From Paragorgia papillata (Eukaryota; Cnidaria; Anthozoa; Scleralcyonacea; Coralliidae), in NCBI GenBank assembly GCA_035771165.1, contig JAWNZC010000308.1, positions 1-64,000 on the forward strand: a DNA stretch of 64,000 bases, read 5' to 3'. Below, piece by piece: positions 31,249 to 38,401 of this stretch; the stretch's first letter is position 1; each line of letters starts with the position of its first letter. Made by a program: the position numbers and the translations under genes. Under the pieces are notes generated by a model. The model worked only from the letters and a program-made list of their open reading frames with translations, ran no database searches and was not told where the DNA came from.

Positions 31249-31272
31249 AAAAAAACGTCATTGGATAAAACC

Positions 31273-31294
31273 CAAATTTTACAAATGAAATTTG
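31273..31294 (+). terminator. Hairpin after the 76-aa gene
   Basis: CAAATTT-8 nt-AAATTTG, perfect 7-bp stem in a 79-bp spacer. Confidence 0.5.
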
Positions 31295-31327
31295 AACTGC
31301 AAAAGTCAAACTTCTTTTTTTAAATAA

Positions 31328-31726
31328 ATGGCATCAATGATAGCAGGAGGGTTGTTCAATGCAGTTGCCTTTGCTGGTGCTGGTTATTTGTTTCAATCAT
31401 TTAACAAACATGGTTATGCTGACGAGGCGAAAAGACATAATTTGGCAACAGAAAAACTTCAAAAAGACAAAGAAAAGTTTTTTGAAAATGAAATTAAAAG
31501 AAAGGACAAGGTCAGAGAATTACAAGATGAAATTCGGAATGCAAACTATAACATGCAAGACACTTCAAAGGCTTTCCAAGAACTCCATGAAATTTTACAA
31601 GAAAAAACGGTAGAACCAGCACTTGATGACTATTACCAGCCAAGCGATGAAATGGAAAAATATATGACTATTACTGTAACACTTTTAGGGGCTGGTGCTG
31701 GTTGGTTGTTGGCTGTTGTTGTTTAA
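31328..31726 (+). CDS. Polinton-conserved coiled-coil protein with terminal hydrophobic segments
   Basis: 132 residues, preceded by TTTTAAATAA. N-terminal hydrophobic ASMIAGGLFNAVAFAGAGYL, then a charged helical middle (RHNLATEKLQKDKEKFFENE, residues about 37-56; RKDKVRELQDEIR), DDYYQPSDEMEKYM, and C-terminal hydrophobic ITVTLLGAGAGWLLAVVV. The order (small hydrophobic start, RHxLAxEKLQ helix, DxYxPS motif, C-terminal anchor) recurs in cnidarian Polintons beside the capsid genes. A virion membrane or capsid-interior role is inferred. It converges on the minus-strand gene that follows. Confidence 0.65.
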   Translation: MASMIAGGLFNAVAFAGAGYLFQSFNKHGYADEAKRHNLATEKLQKDKEKFFENEIKRKDKVRELQDEIRNANYNMQDTSKAFQELHEILQEKTVEPALDDYYQPSDEMEKYMTITVTLLGAGAGWLLAVVV

Positions 31727-31744
31727 AAATATTTGGTAAAAATT

Positions 31745-31764
31745 TATAACATATGTTTGTTATA
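31745..31764. terminator. Hairpin between convergent genes
   Basis: TATAACA-tatgtt-TGTTATA, perfect 7-bp stem, midway in the 64-bp gap where the 132-aa gene (+) and zinc-ribbon gene (-) end. It could serve both directions. Confidence 0.6.
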
Positions 31765-31790
31765 TATTTTGAAAAGTTTTTATGGGATTC

Positions 31791-32501
31791 TTAACATTTT
31801 TTTTCTTCTTCAATAATTTTTGTATACTCCTTACATTTTCTAATCCCACTCATTTCTTCTATTTCCAGAACATTTTCAACACTAAGAGCATTGCCAAAAA
31901 CTTTGAATCCTGTTTGATATGATATATATGCATTATTTTTTGGAGAATAATTTAAAATATATTTTATTTCGTCAAATGTTTTTAGTTCTCCCAAAGTTGG
32001 TTTTTTCATGGTTTTCAAAAGATCATCTCTTTGGCAGATTCCAAAAATGATGAACATAATGTAATTCATACTATATTTTCTGTCCAAAACCAAACCTGAC
32101 CCTACAAGAATTCTATTGACCTTATAGAAAAATTTCATGATCTCGTAACCAACAATTATCTCTTCCTTTGGAAATAATTTCCAGAATGTTTTTACATATC
32201 TTTTCAAAAGTGGTGGGGTTGGTCCTTTGTGGTTGTAGGCATGTAACTTTAATAACACCAAACCACATTTTCCACAAATTATGGATCCTTCAACCTCAAT
32301 ATTTGGTACCTTACAACAACCACTTTTGTCCTTATATGTTTCGAGTTCTAAAAGACTTTCGTTAAATTCTTTGGGTTTTTCTCTAAGGGTTAAGTTTTGC
32401 AAAGCTTCAGCGACGTCATTTTTTCCCTTAGTTTCAATAATGGGATTACCAAAAACATCTAAATTTTGATATGGCTTTTTAAATTTTGGGAAGCTTAACA
32501 T
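31791..32501 (-). CDS. Zinc-ribbon protein, possible viral transcription factor
   Basis: 236 residues on the minus strand, ATG preceded by TATAATAAAAGAAAGAA, the same extended box as the primase and the 160-aa gene. Residues about 62-81 hold a Cys pair and CGKC (SGCCKVPNIEVEGSIICGKC), a zinc ribbon. A helical region rich in Lys, Tyr and Phe follows (RKYSMNYIMFIIFGI near residue 147). Zinc ribbon plus helical bundle is the layout of TFIIB and of the poxvirus-type late factors (VLTF3) found in some related viruses; the match is by layout only. With the neighbouring 404-aa gene it forms a two-gene leftward unit (12-bp spacing). Confidence 0.5.
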   Translation of the reverse strand: MLSFPKFKKPYQNLDVFGNPIIETKGKNDVAEALQNLTLREKPKEFNESLLELETYKDKSGCCKVPNIEVEGSIICGKCGLVLLKLHAYNHKGPTPPLLKRYVKTFWKLFPKEEIIVGYEIMKFFYKVNRILVGSGLVLDRKYSMNYIMFIIFGICQRDDLLKTMKKPTLGELKTFDEIKYILNYSPKNNAYISYQTGFKVFGNALSVENVLEIEEMSGIRKCKEYTKIIEEEKKC

Positions 32502-32513
32502 TTCTTTCTTTTA

Positions 32514-33728
32514 TTATATTAATCTCGCTATCCCTTTAAATACCAAGAAAACCGTCCCAATTGATGCCCCAAAAACTTCTGGCAATCTGGTGTCGCTTTT
32601 TTCTACAATTTCAGGTGTAAAAATTCCTGGCTTATATTTTTTCTCATTAATTTCAACAGGTTTTAAAGGTTTTTCAGGAAATTTTTCAAAGGGTTTTCCA
32701 ATGGGTTTCCCAATATTTAAGTGTCTGTTAAGTCCAAGAGCCATCCTGTTTGTGGCCAGGGTAAGAACATTATTGAACCCACTAATTGGGTTAATAAGGA
32801 TTCTCATGTCTGATGGAATTAGAATTAAACCTGGGGATATTGCAAAATTTAAAACAACATTTGTGGACTTAATAGCCTGTCTCATATTTGAAATAGAAAC
32901 AGTAATGTCATCCTGGGCTATGGTGTCCTCCATTAACTTTTTAAACACTTCTTGTGTTTGTAAACTTTTAGCTCCTTCGCCAACAATGACCCACCTTGTT
33001 TTTGCCTGGGCTCCCAACACACAGTAAACAAAAGATTCTAAGGATTGTTGGAACAACTTTTGACCTAATAATGTTAACCCATTAGAACTTTCAGGTACAA
33101 AATGTTTGAGATCGTCGGGATGCCTTGAACCAGCTGACACCAATTCCTCATATTCGTTAACCCTTCCATAACTCTTTTTTGTTAAATTTACATACCTGAC
33201 TTCATATCCGAGGTCTTTCATATCTTGGGTAAATTCTTTTGCATTTTGTGTAGAATTACTTATCTTCCTGACCCAAACATCATTAGGGTTGTGTTGTAAA
33301 ATTTTTATGACATTTTCTGTCAAAAACCTTCTAAGTTTGTTAGGATGTTTTAAGAACCTTCTGACCTGAAAAACATAATGATAATGGACAATACTTGTCA
33401 AAAAATAAGATCTAAATCTTTTAAATCCATTCTTGAAATGTTTGTTTGAAATTCCACACAAATAGCTTGCAACATAACTGGCAGCAATGGATGTAAAATA
33501 TGGAATTGTAAGGAAGTCATTTAATGTTGGGTTCCTTATTTTCATTGGCTGTTGAAATGTTAAATCTATGGGGTTCAAATTTACAATAAAGTTTTCTTTT
33601 TCATTTGCAAATATTGTAATGGTGTTTATATTTACAGAAGCCTTTGGTTGTTTGGTAAATTTCTGGACTGTTCCAAAAACGTCCCACTCTTTTGGCCAAG
33701 ATTCTAAAATCTTTTTGAATTCTGTCAT
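32514..33728 (-). CDS. 404-residue protein with C-terminal hydrophobic segment, unknown
   Basis: Minus strand; ATG at 33728 preceded by TAATAAACA. No known catalytic motif was found: there is no His-Trp/Cys-Gly pair as in adenovirus-type proteases and no nucleotide-binding loop. Residues about 85-130 are aromatic and basic (YHYVFQVRRFLKHPNKLRRF); about 225-340 are mixed alpha/beta (ESFVYCVLGAQAKTRWVIVG). The extreme C-terminus (VFGASIGTVFLVFKGIARLI) is a candidate membrane anchor, preceded by a Pro/Lys-rich linker (GKPIGKPFEKFPEKPLKPVE). It is divergent from the integrase gene across a 77-bp spacer. Tail-anchored or capsid protein are both possible. Confidence 0.55.
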   Translation of the reverse strand: MTEFKKILESWPKEWDVFGTVQKFTKQPKASVNINTITIFANEKENFIVNLNPIDLTFQQPMKIRNPTLNDFLTIPYFTSIAASYVASYLCGISNKHFKNGFKRFRSYFLTSIVHYHYVFQVRRFLKHPNKLRRFLTENVIKILQHNPNDVWVRKISNSTQNAKEFTQDMKDLGYEVRYVNLTKKSYGRVNEYEELVSAGSRHPDDLKHFVPESSNGLTLLGQKLFQQSLESFVYCVLGAQAKTRWVIVGEGAKSLQTQEVFKKLMEDTIAQDDITVSISNMRQAIKSTNVVLNFAISPGLILIPSDMRILINPISGFNNVLTLATNRMALGLNRHLNIGKPIGKPFEKFPEKPLKPVEINEKKYKPGIFTPEIVEKSDTRLPEVFGASIGTVFLVFKGIARLI

Positions 33729-33805
33729 TGTTTATTAGAGTTTGGAATTTTTGGGGTTTCAAAAGGTTTTACAAAAGGTTTTACAAAAGGTTTCCCCAAA
33801 ATAAA
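33729..33805. promoter_or_regulatory. Bidirectional spacer between the 404-aa gene and integrase
   Basis: The 77 bp hold three direct repeats of AAAAGGTTTTAC/C (about 33763-33796). On the right AAAATAAAATG starts the integrase; on the left, TAATAAACAATG on the minus strand starts the 404-aa gene. The repeats are the only non-box elements and may bind a regulator of both genes. Confidence 0.5.
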
Positions 33806-34777
33806 ATGGAAGACGAACTTTTACTCATTGATCTTGAGTTACGAGATATTTACTACAATCCTGTAACAGGTTACCAATCCATGGAAAAACTTTACCAAGC
33901 TGCTGTAAAAGAAAACCCTTCAATAACCCGAAAACAAGTAAAGGAGTGGTTGCACAGCCAAAAAGTTTTTACTTTACACAAAACCATTAAAAAACCAAGA
34001 AAATACCAGAAAACATTTGTTAAAAATCTTGCTGACCAGATGCAAATGGACTTGGTGGATATGGCGAAATTTGGTTCTGAAAATAATGACCAAAAGTGGA
34101 TATTGACTGGAATAGAAATTTTAAGCAGATTTGGTTTTGCTGTTCCTGTCCATAGAAAAAACACAGCAAGTATGGTGGCTGGAGTTAGCAAAATGTTGGA
34201 AGAATTTAAGAAAAGATTTGGTAAATATCCGGAAACGGTCCAGTTTGACGAAGGAAAGGAGTTTTATAATGTTGGGGTAAAAACTCTTTTGAAATCTTTT
34301 GACATAGAATATTTTTCATCCAGATCTCATAGAAAGGCTGCACTTGTAGAAAGATTCAACAGAACTCTGAAAACCAGAATGTGGAAATTTTTTACTTTTA
34401 AAGGAAACAAAGAGTGGTTAAATAGTTTAGACAAGTTTACAAATAGTTACAACAACACCATTCATAGCACTATTAAAATGAAACCAAAGGATGTTAACGA
34501 TAGCAACCAATCCAAAGTTTTTCTTACACTATATGGGATCCCACCTCTTGAATCCCAAGTAAACCCAAAATTCAAAATTGGCGACCATGTTAGAATTCAA
34601 AAGTACAGGAAAAACTTTGCAAAAGGTTATGATCCAAATTTTACAGATGAAATTTTTGTTGTGTCAGCTGTTTTTAGAGGTGCCCCTGTTATGTATAGAA
34701 TTCGGGATAAGGAGGAGGACATTATGGGAAAATTTTATGGCGAGGAGTTGGTAAAAGTTATTGGTAAACAAACATAA
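33806..34777 (+). CDS. INT: Polinton integrase (rve family)
   Basis: 323 residues from ATG 33806 (the frame is open upstream but lacks ATG). N-terminal helical DNA-binding part with TRKQVKEWLHSQKVFTLHKT (about 41-60). The RNase H-like core has catalytic Asp 82 (MDLVDM), Asp 148 (VQFDEGKEF) and Glu 182 (ALVERFNRTLKT), 33 residues between the last two. C-terminal SH3-like fold: KFKIGDHVRIQKYRKNF ... YGEELVKV. It joins the terminal CA/TG-like ends to target DNA, making 6-bp duplications, as seen at the ends of this element. All three catalytic acids are intact. Confidence 0.93.
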   Translation: MEDELLLIDLELRDIYYNPVTGYQSMEKLYQAAVKENPSITRKQVKEWLHSQKVFTLHKTIKKPRKYQKTFVKNLADQMQMDLVDMAKFGSENNDQKWILTGIEILSRFGFAVPVHRKNTASMVAGVSKMLEEFKKRFGKYPETVQFDEGKEFYNVGVKTLLKSFDIEYFSSRSHRKAALVERFNRTLKTRMWKFFTFKGNKEWLNSLDKFTNSYNNTIHSTIKMKPKDVNDSNQSKVFLTLYGIPPLESQVNPKFKIGDHVRIQKYRKNFAKGYDPNFTDEIFVVSAVFRGAPVMYRIRDKEEDIMGKFYGEELVKVIGKQT

Positions 34778-34784
34778 ATAAATA

Positions 34785-36125
34785 ATGGCTGATACAATGA
34801 ACATGAAGGATTTAAATCCAGATGAAACACCTGAAGAAGAACAAGATCGTTTAAACGAAGAAGAAGAGGCTGAAACAAATGTTGACGATGAAGAAGATGA
34901 AGAAGATGATGACTTTTATGATGCTAAAGATAACTATGAATTTGATATGCAAGAGCAGGATGAAATAACCAGAAGACTTGATGAAATAAGAGGTAAGGGG
35001 AAGAAAAAACCAACTGCTAAGGAACTAAAGGCACAAGAACTGGCAGAAAATCATATAAAAGGACTTATAAAAAGAAGAGGTACCCTAAAAAGAAGAAAAT
35101 TTATCAAAGATGTTTTTGGACAGCAAGTAGTCAAAAAGGATGGTACCGAAAGCAAAAAATTAATAGAAAAAAGTAAACTAATTTACAATGCAGAAACAGA
35201 AGAACCAATTGGAATAACCTTTGATGGTGTAAACATTATGTCCAAAGATGCCACCGGAAAGTTTGTACCAAATGAAGGGCAAGGGGAATACCAGGAAAAA
35301 ATTGACGAATTCCAGGACTTATTAAAAGCAGCCGCAGTAGAGGCCAAAAATTCATCAGCTGGATCCTTTGCAAAAAAACTAGGGATTAGTCGAGAAGCAG
35401 CCGAAACACTCCGTAGGGCTGTCTCAAATGATTTGCGGAACAGAATAATAATGATGGGGGATGCTATATTTTCTGAAATTACTGTTAGAGGGGAAAAGGA
35501 CACCAACCTTGGAAACATTGGTGGTGTTTTAAAAGATGTTGACCATATTGTTAATAGCCCCCACCTAACACACAAAGACAAAGTACAAATGCTTAAAGAT
35601 AACTTGGAAGCTGCCAAAATCAACAAAACCCTTTACAGTGACCTATACAAGGCTGAGAAAAATCGAGAAAAAAAAATTCTTTTTGGAATGGGAAGGGATG
35701 CATCTGCATTACAAGCTGACCGAGATAGACTGCTGTTAAACATGAAACCACTGGAAAAAGAAACAGAAAAAATAGCGGAAGAGCATGTTATAACCAGATT
35801 TGAAAAATTTAAAGAATGGGCCAAAGAAAACATGGGTGTATCAGCTGCTATTGCAATTTCCATTGCAGGGATCATAACAACTGTGGTGTTAGCTGGAAAA
35901 GCTGCTGTTGTAACGACAGCAAAGGCGACAGGAGCATTAGGAAAAGCCTTAGCAAAACTTGCCAAAGCTGCCTGGCCTGTATTGGCACCAATTTTAAGCA
36001 TATTGGCAACTGCACTATCGTGGGGTGCAAAGGGGCTTGCATGGTTGGCGAAAAATCTGTGGGTCCTTGCAATAGGTTTAACATATTTTGTTTACACAGA
36101 GTACAAAGAAAGATATAAAAAATAA
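34785..36125 (+). CDS. Large Polinton-conserved protein with C-terminal membrane domain
   Basis: 446 residues, starting 8 bp after the integrase stop with ACATAAATAAATAATG spanning the gap. Residues 1-60 are very acidic (EEEEAETNVDDEEDEEDDDF); 60-330 are mixed helical; 330-440 hold successive hydrophobic stretches (VSAAIAISIAGIITTVVLAG, AWPVLAPILSILATALSWGA, KNLWVLAIGLTYFVYTEY). The ALSWGAKGLAWLAKNLWVLA end recurs in Polintons of cnidarians (recalled, not searched). The composition suggests a membrane-lytic entry protein or an internal membrane component; the acidic start may be a cleaved or DNA-mimic segment. Confidence 0.7.
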   Translation: MADTMNMKDLNPDETPEEEQDRLNEEEEAETNVDDEEDEEDDDFYDAKDNYEFDMQEQDEITRRLDEIRGKGKKKPTAKELKAQELAENHIKGLIKRRGTLKRRKFIKDVFGQQVVKKDGTESKKLIEKSKLIYNAETEEPIGITFDGVNIMSKDATGKFVPNEGQGEYQEKIDEFQDLLKAAAVEAKNSSAGSFAKKLGISREAAETLRRAVSNDLRNRIIMMGDAIFSEITVRGEKDTNLGNIGGVLKDVDHIVNSPHLTHKDKVQMLKDNLEAAKINKTLYSDLYKAEKNREKKILFGMGRDASALQADRDRLLLNMKPLEKETEKIAEEHVITRFEKFKEWAKENMGVSAAIAISIAGIITTVVLAGKAAVVTTAKATGALGKALAKLAKAAWPVLAPILSILATALSWGAKGLAWLAKNLWVLAIGLTYFVYTEYKERYKK

Positions 36126-36196
36126 TAAAAATAATAAAAATAACAAAAAGCCAAAACTTCTAAAAGTTAAAAATAAAGTTTTTTCCACTATTATAA

Positions 36197-36712
36197 ATGA
36201 ACACAGAATACGCAACAATGAATGAAGAAAAAAATGAAGATCCGCTAAATTTAAACCTTAGAGAAGACCTTATCCGCCTATCCTTTGCAAAGGAGATCAA
36301 ACATTCGGAAGCATATTTAAAAAAAGCCTCAATGACCCAACTTGAAAAAATTAAGCTCAGCTATGAAAGAACCCAACTTGACAAAACAACTTCTTTGTTA
36401 ACTGAGACCCTTGTAACAAAATTTTCAGAGTTAATGGAACAGTTAGACTTAATACAAAATGACGAAAAACTGGATGCAGAACTATCATCAAACAAACTAT
36501 TTTGCGATGATGTTAAATCCTTGGTTAAAAAAATTTCGCCATATATTCCAATGATTGGTTTGCTAACTGGTGGCATCATTATTGCGAAACATGTTTGGGA
36601 CCGGGGCGAAGTAAAGAAACCAAGTCCAAATAAAAATGTTACAGTACAAAATAATGAAAATCCTAATGAAAATGACAGTGGTGTCAGTTCTGTTGATCCC
36701 AATAACAGTTGA
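36197..36712 (+). CDS. Helical single-pass membrane protein, unknown
   Basis: 171 residues, preceded by CACTATTATAA. A charged helical first half (KASMTQLEKIKLSYERTQLD), a hydrophobic segment SPYIPMIGLLTGGIIIAKHV (about 113-132) and a polar Asn/Ser-rich tail. No signal peptide. Located in the morphogenesis half of the element; a 9-bp hairpin follows at 36738-36765. Family not recognised. Confidence 0.55.
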   Translation: MNTEYATMNEEKNEDPLNLNLREDLIRLSFAKEIKHSEAYLKKASMTQLEKIKLSYERTQLDKTTSLLTETLVTKFSELMEQLDLIQNDEKLDAELSSNKLFCDDVKSLVKKISPYIPMIGLLTGGIIIAKHVWDRGEVKKPSPNKNVTVQNNENPNENDSGVSSVDPNNS

Positions 36713-36737
36713 GTTAATTTTGCTTAAGTTTTTGCTA

Positions 36738-36765
36738 TTTTCCTAATCTGTTTGGGTTAGGAAAA
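36738..36765 (+). terminator. Hairpin after the 171-aa gene
   Basis: TTTTCCTAA-10 nt-TTAGGAAAA, perfect 9-bp stem, 26 bp after the stop at 36712. Confidence 0.6.
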
Positions 36766-36807
36766 AATTGAGAAAAAAACCCCATAAAATACAGTATAAT
36801 AAAAGAA

Positions 36808-37290
36808 ATGAACCCTACTGTTGAAATTAATATTAAGTTTCAAGAACAAAATGAACCTATTCAAACCGAAGAAGAGTTAGAAGAGGAAATAAAAATCTTA
36901 CAAAAGCAACTATTCAAAAAGCTGGAAATTCGGGACCAATTGTCCGAAATTCGTAAATCAAAAGTTGGTACGCAGAAAGCAGAGCTAATTAGTTTAGCTA
37001 CTAAAAAAGGAATCAAAGGTACAGAAGCACTAACAAAAAGAACACTTTGCGAAAAACTTGACATTCCATATATTCCAAGAAAGGCCGGTAACGGTAACCC
37101 AAATTTCAGAGAGCTAGAACCTGTTAAAATTTTGTTAACAGCTTTGCAAGATGGAGAAGAAGTAGAGTTTTCAAGTCTTAGAAAAGCAGCTTTGGCTGTT
37201 GGAAAAAAACATGGTATTTCTATCGCCTACTATATCAAAAACAAAAAAGTTATTAGGTACAAAGACAAATATTGGTTAGTAAGTCGTTAA
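36808..37290 (+). CDS. SAP/NUMOD1-like putative DNA-binding protein A
   Basis: 160 residues, preceded by AGTATAATAAAAGAA. An acidic coiled coil (residues 20-45) is followed by a SAP-like helix pair (KAELISLATKKGIKGTEALT, TLCEKLDIP) and a C-terminal module (PVKILLTALQDGEEVEFSSL ... YYIKNKKVIRYKDKYWLVSR) that resembles NUMOD1-type repeats seen next to homing endonucleases and in phage DNA-binding proteins. It is paralogous to the protein at 37651-38082, with a decayed copy between. The DNA-binding role is inferred from the two modules. Confidence 0.55.
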   Translation: MNPTVEINIKFQEQNEPIQTEEELEEEIKILQKQLFKKLEIRDQLSEIRKSKVGTQKAELISLATKKGIKGTEALTKRTLCEKLDIPYIPRKAGNGNPNFRELEPVKILLTALQDGEEVEFSSLRKAALAVGKKHGISIAYYIKNKKVIRYKDKYWLVSR

Positions 37291-37331
37291 AAAATCGCCA
37301 TCTGTAGAGTCTTTAAAACAAAATAAAATAA

Positions 37332-37575
37332 ATGATGATGACAAAAATCTTAAACTGGTATCGTCAAATTCGACAGAAAAGGTCGGACAGAAGAAATCTG
37401 GTTCTTAGAAAAAATTGGGTTTTAAAAGAAAAAGAACGATGGGTGCACAATAATGAAAGAAATGATCATTATTACTGAAAATTTCTAAAAACATGCTTCT
37501 AACATTGTTTACATTGTTGAAAATAAAAAAGTCATTTGGTACAAGGATAAACAATGGACTGTAAGCAGAAAGTAA
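37332..37575 (+). pseudogene. Decayed third copy of the NUMOD1-like gene
   Basis: Between the two intact paralogs the sequence starts with an ATG preceded by AAAATAAA (37332, 48 codons of unrelated-looking sequence, probably frameshifted). After an in-frame stop it then shows, in a new frame near 37500-37573, VENKKVIWYKDKQWTVSRK followed by a stop. That is the conserved C-terminal signature of both neighbours. The middle is deleted or scrambled. Confidence 0.7.
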
Positions 37576-37650
37576 AAAATATGTTAAACTAAAAATCAAA
37601 ATCTCTTATTCCAACAATAAGAAATTTTAAAAGAAACCATATAATAAACA

Positions 37651-38082
37651 ATGACAACATATGAAAAAACTCCACAAGAACTCAAAAAACTTTTCCAAAT
37701 AAGAATGCAATTAAGAACAAGCGCAAACAAAAGATTACAAACAATACGGGAAGAAGGATTTCCACCATCATCACTCAAAGAACTTAGAATATTAGGAGGA
37801 AGACTTGGTGTCAAAGGATCCCATAGTTCCAACACGAAAACACTATGCGAAAAACTTGACATTCCATTAGTAAAAAATGAAGTCTATGAAAAACACCACA
37901 GAAACGTAATCAGAACACCAGTAAAAATAACATTCACTTCTGTTGATGGAGAAAAAATAGAGTTCCCAAGTATTTACAATGCTGGTCTTAGTCTAAACAG
38001 AAACCCAAGTTGTATCCCATTTTACATAAAAAACCAAAGAGAAGTTATGTATAAAGGTAAATATTGGTCAGTAAGTCGTTAA
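37651..38082 (+). CDS. SAP/NUMOD1-like putative DNA-binding protein B
   Basis: 143 residues, preceded by CATATAATAAACA. It shares with the 160-aa paralog the motifs TLCEKLDIP and the C-terminal module (TPVKITFTSVDGEKIEFPSI ... FYIKNQREVMYKGKYWSVSR). The N-terminal helix is shorter. Identity is moderate, so the duplication is old or diverged under selection. A strong hairpin (10-bp stem, T run) follows at 38184-38208. Function inferred as nucleic-acid binding; no catalytic residues are visible. Confidence 0.6.
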   Translation: MTTYEKTPQELKKLFQIRMQLRTSANKRLQTIREEGFPPSSLKELRILGGRLGVKGSHSSNTKTLCEKLDIPLVKNEVYEKHHRNVIRTPVKITFTSVDGEKIEFPSIYNAGLSLNRNPSCIPFYIKNQREVMYKGKYWSVSR

Positions 38083-38183
38083 AAATTTTAATTTAAACTA
38101 TATATAAATAGGACTCTATACTGTTTTCTAAGGTTTCATTTCTCTCCAAAAAAAAGTTGTGTACTTCGTCATTTTTAACAAAG

Positions 38184-38208
38184 ATTCCTTTCATTAGTTG
38201 AAAGGAAT
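38184..38208. terminator. Hairpin between convergent genes
   Basis: ATTCCTTTCA-ttagt-TGAAAGGAAT, perfect 10-bp stem followed by a T run, between the ends of the 143-aa gene (+) and the microprotein (-). Confidence 0.65.
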
Positions 38209-38228
38209 TTTTTTAATGAAGTTTTTTT

Positions 38229-38369
38229 TTACAAAAGTACTATGGCACTTATCCAAATGATGCTTCCAATAACTATTCCAGCAGCAAGGAAAACCCCTGG
38301 CGAAAGATTATCAACCAACTTTGTAACCTTTTCATCAACAGCATTAATATTTTCGCTAATTTTCATCAT
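38229..38369 (-). CDS. 46-residue single-pass membrane microprotein
   Basis: On the minus strand, ATGATG at 38369-38364 is preceded by TTTAAATAAA, the start box seen at the other genes. The 46-residue product has a polar N-terminus (MMKISENINAVDEKVTKLVD) and one hydrophobic segment (GVFLAAGIVIGSIIWISAIV), then ends. It lies in the 320-bp gap between the 143-aa gene and the polymerase, divergent from the latter. Its size and single membrane helix resemble viral small membrane proteins. Coding status rests on the box, the membrane segment and the lack of any other explanation for the gap. Confidence 0.5.
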   Translation of the reverse strand: MMKISENINAVDEKVTKLVDNLSPGVFLAAGIVIGSIIWISAIVLL

Positions 38370-38401
38370 TTTATTTAAAAAAAAATTTCATATTATAATA
38401 A
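38370..38401. promoter_or_regulatory. Divergent start-proximal promoter, microprotein and polymerase
   Basis: In 32 bp, TATTATAATAA (38391-38401) touches the polymerase ATG on the plus strand, and TTTAAATAAA touches the microprotein ATG on the minus strand. It is the most compact example of the element's box. Confidence 0.55.

Noticed and set aside
32514..33728. 404-aa protein as the missing maturation protease
   Set aside because: No His-Trp, no Cys-Gly and no plausible catalytic triad spacing seen.
33728..33805. Upstream extension of the integrase frame
   Set aside because: Starts at a non-ATG codon and translates the AAAAGGTTTTAC repeats; ATG 33806 fits the family start.
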